Assembly: GCA_026874595.1 (NCBI GenBank)
Contig: CM049307.1
Location: forward strand, 79,584,643-79,648,642
Direction: 5' to 3'
Origin: Sipunculus nudus
Lineage: Eukaryota > Annelida > Sipuncula > Golfingiida > Sipunculidae
Length of the DNA stretch: 64,000 nucleotides
A model generated the notes under the pieces. It had not been told where the DNA came from and made no database searches. It saw only the letters and a program-made list of their open reading frames with translations. Made by a program: the position numbers and the translations under genes. Numbering within the stretch: the first letter of the stretch is position 1; each line of letters starts with the position of its first letter. Shown piece after piece: positions 55,466 through 64,000 of this stretch.

Positions 55466-56899
55466 GTATTAACTTATTATAAAGGTTCGTTCCATGTCCA
55501 CGTATATTCGTGAATTGGCAGACTAATGTATTTGTAAAGTGGATCAAGCAGGCCTCCAAGAAGAATATGGCTAAGTGACGTCATTTTACCCTAAACCCCC
55601 GAGTTCATGCAGACCCTATATGCGTGAAAATCGCTCCCGTGGCTAATAAACACAGATACACACACTCACATATTCTGACGCACATGAAAACACCCCAGTT
55701 ACAAATTCATATATTAACGATATTCAAGCATATAGAGGCACATGCAAAAATCCCTTTATCTGTAATCGCCATCGTACTGTTTTATAATGTCCTTTTACAA
55801 AAAAAATCACCGTCTATAAACGATGTAGCACGCGCTTGTGCAGTAGTACGTGTTGTACATTATTGTATTTACAAAACCCGCATTTACATATAAAAAAGGG
55901 TTAACATTAGTATAACTAAATGCTAACTAAATGTATAACTAAATATGCTGAATATATAGCATGAAGATAAATACATGAATAGTACGCGAATACCCACTTG
56001 GAATTCTAAGACAATTGTACACTCTAGGATATTAACTAAAACATATAAAACAATATGCAAACGAGAATATGAGAATGTAAAACATAAAGTAAGTATATAT
56101 AAATTATAAAATGTTCTGCTACATTAAACTGTATAAGGGCCTAAAAAGTCTTTGTAAAAGTTAGTAATCCAACTAAGTGGCAATTGATCCCTAAGAAAAG
56201 GACAAGCATAATATGTGACAGATATATGTATAAGTATACATCTAATTTAAAAAATGCTAGTTGGCGTCGATAAAGTGTTCACTCTCCGAGGCTGACTTGA
56301 AAATAAGCTGATAAACAAGACGGATATGAATAATAAAAACTAGACATTAACACATGAACGAAAGTACAAATCATGATAATGGTGAACTCATTTGCTATAA
56401 ACTAAAATAAGACAGCACATATGTAAATTACGAGAGATCTAATAAATTGGCGAATATCAGGTAAGAATACATATGATTATAAAATGTTCTGTATCGAACT
56501 TTTTGTACAAGTACTTTAAATAATAGCTATCAATGGACTATCATTCACTTCTGGGCATAGGAAAGGTTAGATTGGGGTTAGCAGAAGATCTTGTTTTGTA
56601 TGGATTCTCTTAATATTTAGAACATTTTTTTTTAAACACAGTTACGTCTTCAGACAAACATTTATATACAAGTACACACATAAAGAAGCGATACCTCTGT
56701 TCCTATTGCAGCCAATTATATTTTCTACATAATTGGTCATAACTCAGGAAAATTATATGGACAGGGTCTTGCATTGCCCTGTGTATTTTTTTTTTCACAC
56801 AGCTAGCTTTAGAAAGTTACCCAGTAGATATAACAAATATGACCGGAACTTCCTAGTTTTATGCTCTGTAGGAACATGTCAGTATTCTAGTAAAAGCTG
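55466..56899. other. No recognisable gene
   Basis: AT-rich sequence. An 89-codon plus frame at 55624-55893 has no motif. No repeat structure stands out. Confidence 0.45.
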
Positions 56900-57190
56900 G
56901 AATGTATTAAGGGGCGGATCCAGGATTTAGGAAAATTCGGGTCCAAACCAGGAGGACTAATGACAAGGCCTAAAAAAGGTCCCCTTGTAAGCAAAAGATG
57001 AGGTCAAGGCAAAACTTAGCTAAAACCCTTTAAAAAAAGTTGAGTTTGGAATGCCACAAGCAGCGGATCCAGGGGTCGGATCCCTAGACCCCTACCCCCA
57101 TACAGCTTACATTCCAGCTAGACGACTTTGGGATGGACGATATTCGGAATGGATGAAATTCTGAATGGACAACAATATAACATAATACGT
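56900..57190. repeat. GCGGATCC-type dispersed repeat, inverted relative of an array segment
   Basis: 'ggggcggatccaggatttag' (about 56912) and 'agcggatccaggggtcggat' (57059), then 'cattccagctagacgacttt' and 'gaatggacaacaatataaca'. The stretch 57040-57190 is the diverged reverse complement of the segment in each array unit from 'gttatattgtcgtc'-like to 'gcattccaaactc' (for example 58535-58680). The phrase 'ccaggaggactaatgacaag' (56948) recurs as 'ccaggaggattaatgacaaa' at the window's end (63964). Confidence 0.7.
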
Positions 57191-57283
57191 AATAAGTAGT
57201 TAAAGAAGATGTATTTGATACAGCGTTTAAGTTATACATAACAGTTACGGAGTGACATAAAAGCGGACCGAACTGTCTCGCTA

Positions 57284-57365
57284 GTGAAGCTTGCTTTTCT
57301 AGCGAAGCGGGTGAACGCCGGACTTGTGCGCCACCGACATGGGTTCGAATCCCAGATCGGCCTAA
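57284..57365 (+). repeat. tRNA-derived SINE head (single copy)
   Basis: 'agcgaagcgggtgaacgccg' with a 'gggttcgaatcccagatcgg' B box resembles the pol III promoter of a tRNA-derived SINE. The antisense frame (WDSNPCRWRTSP) is a common translation artefact of such SINEs. Homologous heads occur in each array unit. Confidence 0.6.
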
Positions 57366-57502
57366 TGTTTTCCCCTAAGTTATTTGTCTCTGTAACAAAT
57401 GGGGGTTCGTCGAACGTGACGGTAAACTTTGTGGCCCAGGGAATAAGCTCACCAAATTGTGAATCCTGGGATAATAGATCTTGTTTTGATTGCAGCACGC
57501 TC

Positions 57503-60500
57503 TTGATCAGCAATGGCAGGCCACCCTGAGCTATTAACACCCAGGTCCAGGTTACTGTGACCAGTAAGGCTTAATCCACCACTGGCATGCAGATGACTCT
57601 TAAATACTACTGTGAATACTAGTGATGGGAATCAGTTGGAATTAAATTTTTAAGTTATGCAATGATTTTTCATTCTGGTTGACATTAATCAATCGATTCA
57701 ATAGACAATCAGTATGAACAGGTTTAGAACTCTGAAGTATGAAATATATAACCGAAGGAAGGGCGGCACATCCTCCAAACTCAAGAGTGCTATTAAGACT
57801 TGTTTGCAGTTATAGTATAATAAAAATACTATCTAATACTTATAAAAGGAATTCAGTTCACGTTTGTGCGCAATGTTCTCTAAAACCGCGCTGTGTACAA
57901 TATTGTGCCATACATCATTTTAAAGGTTATTATCCCCGCAGTGACATAGGCGATATGAAAATAAATAATTTTTAATATACATATAATTATGAGTGATTTT
58001 TCCATTTTTTTAACCGAGCACAACCGAACTGTCTTCGGCAATTACCGGAATGCGTGCATCGTGGTCACTTAACCCCTAATACTAAGGACTATTGTTCATA
58101 TGAATAGCGCATGCTTTCAATGAGGGATTATAGATCTTGTTTTGATTGCAGCACGCTCTTAAGAGGGCATTTGTTATGGGGTAACATAAAATCGGACCGA
58201 ACATTCTCGCCAGCCAAGCTTGCTTTTCCTGGGAAGCGGTTGGTACGCCGGACTTGTGCGCCACCGACATATGTTCGAATCCCGGAACGGCCAAGTATTT
58301 TTCCCCTTAGCAATTTGTCTTCGTACCCTAATCCTAATACTAAAAACCATAATCTAACCCTAACCTAAAACCAACTTATCTAACTTAACAAAAAAAGCTA
58401 ACCGAACCCTATAACCCTCACCCAACCCAAAACTAAAAACCTAACCTTAAACCTTTACTAAAACCTAACCCTAGTACCAACTACAGTAGTAATTCCCCAA
58501 TTACCCTCCTTGAACTCCTTCTGACGTATCAAATTATATTGTCGTCTTCGGAATGTCTTCCATTCAGAATGTCGTCAATCCCAGAGTCTTCAATCCCGAA
58601 GTCGTCCAGGTGGAATGACAGCTCCGTACCCCCCCCCCCCCCCCCCCCCCCGGATCCGCCTCTAGCATTCCAAACTCATGTCTCCAGAAAGCACATAAAT
58701 GCCACACAGGTTGATGGCGGCGATTTAAATGATAAACACACAGATAGTATTATAGTAACGATGATCATGACGTAAACATATTTATGGCAGAACTTGATAT
58801 AAATACCGTTCAATCTTTATATTACTAATAGGTAATGGCCTAGTGTGTGTGTTGTAACCACTGTTTTTTGTTTGTTTGTTTGTTTTTACATTTTAAGTAT
58901 CAATGGGAAAATATTTTCACATATGCCAATGTACTATTTTAATTTTGTAGTTGATCAGCAATGGCAGGCCACCCTGAGCTATAAACACCCAGGTCCAGGT
59001 TACTGTGACCAGTAAGGCTTAATCCACCACTGGCATGCAGATGACTCTTAAATACTACTGTGAATACTAGTGATGGGAATCAGTTGGAATTTAATTTTTA
59101 AGTTATGCAATGATTTTTCATTCTGGTTGACATTTATCAATCGATTCAATAGACAATCAGTATGAACAGGTTTAGAAGTATGAAATATATAACCGAAGGA
59201 AGGGCGGCACATCCTCCAAACTCAAGAGTGCTATTAAGACTTGTTTGCAGTTATAGTATAATAAAAATACTATCTAATACTTATAAAAGGAATTCAGTTC
59301 ACGTTTGTGCGCAATGTTCTCTAAAACCGCGCTGTGTACAATATTGTGCCATACATCATTTTAAAGGTTATTATCCCCGCAGTGACATAGGCGATATGAA
59401 AATAAATAATTTTTAATATACATATAATTTTGAGTGATTTTTCCATTTTTTTAACCGAGCACAACCGAACTGTCTTCGGCAATTACCGGAATGCGTGCAT
59501 CGTGGTCACTTAACCCCTAATACTAAGGACTATTGTTCATATGAATAGCGCATGCTTTCAATGAGGGATTATAGATCTTGTTTTGATTGCAGCACGCTCT
59601 TAAGAGGGCATTTGTTATGGGGTAACATAAAATCGGACCGAACATTCTCGCTAGCCAAGCTTGCTTTTCCTGGGAAGCGGTTGGTACGCCGGACTTGTGC
59701 GCCACCGACATATGTTCGAATCCCGGAACGGCCAAGTATTTTTCCCCTTAGGAATTTGTCTTCGTACCCTAAACCTAATACTAAAAACCATAATCTAACC
59801 CTAACCTGAAACCAACTTATCTAACTTAACAAAAAAAGCTAACCGAACCCTATAACCCTCACCCAACCCAAAACTAAAAACCTAACCTTTAACCTTTACT
59901 AAAACCTAACCCTAGTACCAACTACAGTAGTAATTCCCCAATTACCCTCCTTGAACTCCTTCTGACGTATCAAATTATATTGTCGTCTTCGGAATGTCTT
60001 CCATTCAGAATGTCGTCAATCCCAGAGTCTTCAATCCCGAAGTCGTCCAGGTGGAATGACAGCTCCGTACCCCCCCCCCCCCCCCCGGATCCGCCTCTAG
60101 CATTCCAAACTCATGTCTCCAGAAAGCACATAAATGCCACACAGGTTGATGGCGGCGATTTAAATGATAAACACACAGATAGTATTATAGTAACGATGAT
60201 CATGACGTAAACATATTTATGGCAGAACTTGATATAAATACCGTTCAATCTTTATATTACTAATAGGTAATGGCCTAGTGTGTGTGTTGTAACCACTGTT
60301 TTTTGTTTGTTTGTTTGTTTTTACATTTTAAGTATCAATGGGAAAATATTTTCACATATGCCAATGTACTATTTTAATTTTGTAGTTGATCAGCAATGGC
60401 AGGCCACCCTGAGCTATAAACACCCAGGTCCAGGTTACTGTGACCAGTAAGGCTTAATCCACCACTGGCATGCAGATGACTCTTAAATACTACTGTGAAT

Positions 60501-63500
60501 ACTAGTGATGGGAATCAGTTGGAATTTAATTTTTAAGTTATGCAATGATTTTTCATTCTGGTTGACATTTATCAATCGATTCAATAGACAATCAGTATGA
60601 ACAGGTTTAGAAGTATGAAATATATAACCGAAGGAAGGGCGGCACATCCTCCAAACTCAAGAGTGCTATTAAGACTTGTTTGCAGTTATAGTATAATAAA
60701 AATACTATCTAATACTTATAAAAGGAATTCAGTTCACGTTTGTGCGCAATGTTCTCTAAAACCGCGCTGTGTACAATATTGTGCCATACATCATTTTAAA
60801 GGTTATTATCCCCGCAGTGACATAGGCGATATGAAAATAAATAATTTTTAATATACATATAATTTTGAGTGATTTTTCCATTTTTTTAACCGAGCACAAC
60901 CGAACTGTCTTCGGCAATTACCGGAATGCGTGCATCGTGGTCACTTAACCCCTAATACTAAGGACTATTGTTCATATGAATAGCGCATGCTTTCAATGAG
61001 GGATTATAGATCTTGTTTTGATTGCAGCACGCTCTTAAGAGGGCATTTGTTATGGGGTAACATAAAATCGGACCGAACATTCTCGCTAGCCAAGCTTGCT
61101 TTTCCTGGGAAGCGGTTAGTACGCCGGACTTGTGCGCCACCGACATATGTTCGAATCCCGGAACGGCCAAGTATTTTTCCCCTTAGCAATTTGTCTTCGT
61201 ACCCTAAACCTAATACTAAAAACCATAATCTAACCCTAACCTAAAACCAACTTATCTAACTTAACAAAAAAACCTAACCGAACCCTATAACCCTCACCCA
61301 ACCCAAAACTAAAAACCTAACCTTTAACCCTTACTAAAACCTAACCCTAGTCCCAACTACAGTAGTAATTCCCCAATTACCCTCCTTGAACTCCTTCTGA
61401 CGTATCAAATTATATTGTCGTCTTCGGAATGTCTTCCATTCAGAATGTCGTCAATCCCAGAGTCTTCAATCCCGAAGTCGTCCAGGTGGAATGACAGCTC
61501 CGTACCCCCTCCCCCCCCCCCCCCCCCCCGGATCCGCCTCTAGCATTCCAAACTCATGTCTCCAGAAAGCACATAAATGCCACACAGGTTGATGGCGGCG
61601 ATTTAAATGATAAACACACGGATAGTATTATAGTAACGATGATCATGACGTAAACATATTTATGGCAGAACTTGATGTAAATACCGTTCAATCTTTATAT
61701 TACTAATAGGTAATGGCCTAGTTTGTGTGTTGTAACCACTGTTTTTTGTTTGTTTGTTTGTTTTTACATTTTAAATATCAATGGGAAAATATTTTCACAT
61801 ATGCCAATGTACTATTTTAATTTTGTAGTTGATCAGCAATGGCAGGCCATCCTGAGCTATAAACACCCAGGTCCAGGTTACTGTGACCAGTAAGGCTTAA
61901 TCCACCACTGGCATGCAGATGACTCTTAAATACTACTGTGAATACTAGTGATGGGAATCAGTTGGAATTTAATTTTTAAGTTATGCAATGATTTTTCATT
62001 CTGGTTGACATTAATCAATCGATTCAATAGACAATCAGTATGAACAGGTTTAGAACTCTGAAGTATGAAATATATAACCGAAGGAAGAGCGGCACATCCT
62101 CCAAACTCAAGAGTGCTATTAAGACTTGTTTGCAGTTAAAGTATAATAAAAATACTATCTAATACTTATAAAAGGAATTCAGTTCACGTTTGTGCGCAAT
62201 GTTCTCTAAAACCGCGCTGTGTACAATATTGTGCCATACATCATTTTAAAGGTTATTATCCCCGCAGTGACATAGGCGATATGAAAATAAATAATTTTTA
62301 ATATACATATAATTTTGAGTGATTTTTCCATTTTTTTAACCGAGCACAACCGAACTGTCTTCGGCAATTACCGGAATGCGTGCATCGTGGTCACTTAACC
62401 CCTAATACTAAGGACTATTGTTCATATGAATAGCGCATGCTTTCAATGAGGGATTATAGATCTTGTTTTGATTGCAGCACGCTCTTAAGAGGGCATTTGT
62501 TATGGGGTAACATAAAATCGGACCGAACATTCTCGCTAGCCAAGCTTGCTTTTCCTGGGAAGCGGTAGGTACGCCGGACTTGTGCGCCACCGACATATGT
62601 TCGAATCCCGGAACGGCCAAGTACTTTTCCCCTTAGCAATTTGTCTTCGTACCCTAATCCTAATACTAAAAACCATAATCTAACCCTAACCTAAAACCAA
62701 CTTATCTAACTTAACAAAAAAACCTAACCGAACCCTATAACCCTCACCCAACCCAAAACTAAAAACCTAACCTTTAACCCTTACTAAAACCTAACCCTAG
62801 TCCCAACTGCAGTAGTAATTCCCCAATTACCCTCCTTGAACTCCTTCTGACGTATCAAATTATATTGTCGTCTTCGGAATGTCTTCCATTCAGAATGTCG
62901 TCAATCCCAGAGTCTTCAATCCCGAAGTCGTCCAGGTGGAATGACAGCTCCGTACACCCCCCCCCCCCCCCCCCCCCCGATCCGCCTCTAGCATTCCAAA
63001 CTCATGTCTCCAGAAAGCACATAAATGCCACACAGGTTGATGGCGGCGATTTAAATGATAAACACACAGATAGTATTATAGTAACGATGATCATGACGTA
63101 AACATATTTATGGCAGAACTTGATGTAAATACCGTTCAATCTTTATATTACTAATAGGTAATGGCCTAGTTTGTGTGTTGTAACCACTGTTTTTTGTTTG
63201 TTTGTTTGTTTTTACATTTTAAGTATCAAGGGAAAATATTTTCACATATGCCAATGTACTATTTTAATTTTGTAGTTGATCAGCAATGGCAGGCCACCCT
63301 GAGCTATAAACACTCTGGTCCAGGTTACTGTGACCAGTAAGGCTTAATCATCCACTGGCATGCAGATGATTTTAAATACTACTGTGAATACTAGTGATGG
63401 GAATCAGTTGGAATTTAATTTTTAAGTTATGCAATGATGTTTCATTCTGGTTGACATTTATCAATCGATTCAATAGACAATCAGTATGAACAGGTTTAGA

Positions 63501-63892
63501 AGTATGAAATATATAACCGAAGGAAGGGCGGCACATCCTCCAAACTCAAGAGTTCTATTAAGACTTGTTTGCAGTTATAGTATAATAAAAATACTATCTA
63601 ATACTTATAAAAGGAATTCAGTTCACGTTTGTGCGCAATGTTCTCTAAAACCGCGCTGTGTACAATATTGTGCCATACATCATTTTAAAGGTTATTATCC
63701 CCGCAGTGACATAGGCGATATGAAAATAAATAATTTTTAATATACATATAATTTTGAGTGATTTTTCCATTTTTTTAACCGAGCACAACCCAACTATTTT
63801 CGGCAATTACCGGAATGCGTGCATCGTGGTCACTTAACCCCTAATACTAAGGACTATTGTTCATATGAATAGCGCATGCTTTCAATGAGGGA
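57503..63892 (+). repeat. Tandem array of about 1.44-kb units, 4 full plus 1 partial
   Basis: Units begin 'ttgatcagcaatggcaggcc' at 57503, 58951, 60386, 61829 and 63276 (steps 1448, 1435, 1443 and 1447 bp). The last stops after about 617 bp at '…ttcaatgagggatt'. Each full unit holds, in order: a 61-bp exon-like segment; AT-rich sequence; a tRNA-derived SINE head (for example 58195-58292) with B box 'gttcgaatcccgg'; a CCTAA-rich block (for example 58322-58480); a poly-C run followed by 'ggatccgcctct'; and a (gttt)n stretch. Units differ by scattered substitutions and poly-C length. Short frames in every unit (for example 59162-59416 plus, 59523-59735 minus) are repeat shadows with no recognised product. 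Confidence 0.95.
58322..58480 (+). repeat. CCTAA-rich telomere-like block (one per unit)
   Basis: About 160 bp dominated by degenerate 'ctaaccctaacc', 'cctaaccttaaacc' and 'aaaacctaaccctag' words, with equivalents at about 59763, 61200 and 62645. It resembles decayed (CCCTAA)n. It may also be a low-complexity SINE tail expansion. Confidence 0.7.
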
Positions 63893-64000
63893 TTTGACCG
63901 ACGTGCGTGGTCAGTAAAAGAGAAAAACGCATGTTTCTCGCTTTATGAAATGGAGAGATCAACCCAGGAGGATTAATGACAAAACCTTATTCAAGGTCCC
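63893..64000. other. Right flank of the array
   Basis: The array breaks at 'gagggatt|tgaccgacgtgcg'. The last 37 bp ('caacccaggaggattaatga' and on) resemble the sequence at 56944-56985 left of the array, so related repeat sequence brackets it. The window ends here. Confidence 0.6.

Noticed and set aside
57284-57365. Functional tRNA gene
   Set aside because: A B box is clear, but no acceptable cloverleaf or matching acceptor stem is visible, and copies are embedded in repeats. A tRNA-derived SINE head is the better reading.
59523-59735. Conserved small frames in each array unit
   Set aside because: They recur because the units are near-identical. Their peptides are translations of SINE-like and AT-rich sequence, with no protein-like conservation pattern.

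Overview
The window looks like AT-rich animal nuclear DNA, most likely from a mollusc or another marine invertebrate. The evidence is spliced exon fragments with GT/AG borders, long (TA)n and poly-C/poly-G runs, tRNA-derived SINE sequence, and many decayed transposons of types common in bivalve genomes. The taxon is an inference; nothing here identifies a species. I see no intact, confidently functional host gene. Almost everything recognisable is mobile-element derived, and almost every coding remnant carries stops or frameshifts.

Layout. 0.7-1.3 kb: two RecQ-like helicase exons. 2.6-5.5 kb: an element with long imperfect terminal inverted repeats (TIRs). 6.1-6.8 kb: a pogo-like short element. 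7.0-8.7 kb: three unidentified exon-like pieces around a GGCCC-rich low-complexity block. 10.3-15.1 kb: a composite of about 145-bp repeats, a MULE/ZSWIM-type transposase, a Ulp1-type protease, a PHD-like finger and a Ty3/gypsy fragment. 16.0-16.7 kb: a YqaJ-nuclease remnant. 17.6-18.1 kb: a DDE_Tnp_4 transposase remnant. 18.2-20.0 kb: a PIF/Harbinger element with a MADF gene on + and a transposase on -. 20.2-21.2 kb: a second pogo-like element. 21.7 kb: an IS630-like fragment. 23.2-23.7 kb: a dispersed repeat. 25.6-28.9 kb: LINE reverse-transcriptase debris.

Second half. 30.5-30.9 kb: a 75-bp minisatellite. 31.6-35.9 kb: a broken minus-strand gene of a widespread uncharacterised invertebrate family with a Tudor-like end, split by a 665-bp PIF/Harbinger MITE. 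39.3-40.1 kb: exons of a hAT/ZNF862-like gene. 40.6-41.0 kb: a 51-bp minisatellite. 42.1-43.5 kb: a CACTA/Tnp2-like transposase remnant. 47.8-48.2 kb: an inverted copy of the 23-kb repeat. 49.1-53.5 kb: a second, internally deleted copy of the 10.3-15.1 kb composite. 54.7-55.5 kb: an IS630-like transposase end followed by a PHD-finger exon. 56.9-63.9 kb: a tandem array of about 1.44-kb units, each with a tRNA-derived SINE head, a CCTAA-rich block and a poly-C tract.

Most interesting points: (i) the transposase + Ulp1 + PHD element, present twice with shared disablements; (ii) a PIF/Harbinger source-like copy and its MITE in one window, the MITE with a clean TTA target duplication inside an older gene; (iii) the higher-order 1.44-kb array, whose left flank contains a unit segment that the truncated last unit lacks; (iv) a PHD exon just downstream of an IS630-like transposase end. 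All family assignments come from motif recognition by eye; no search was run.
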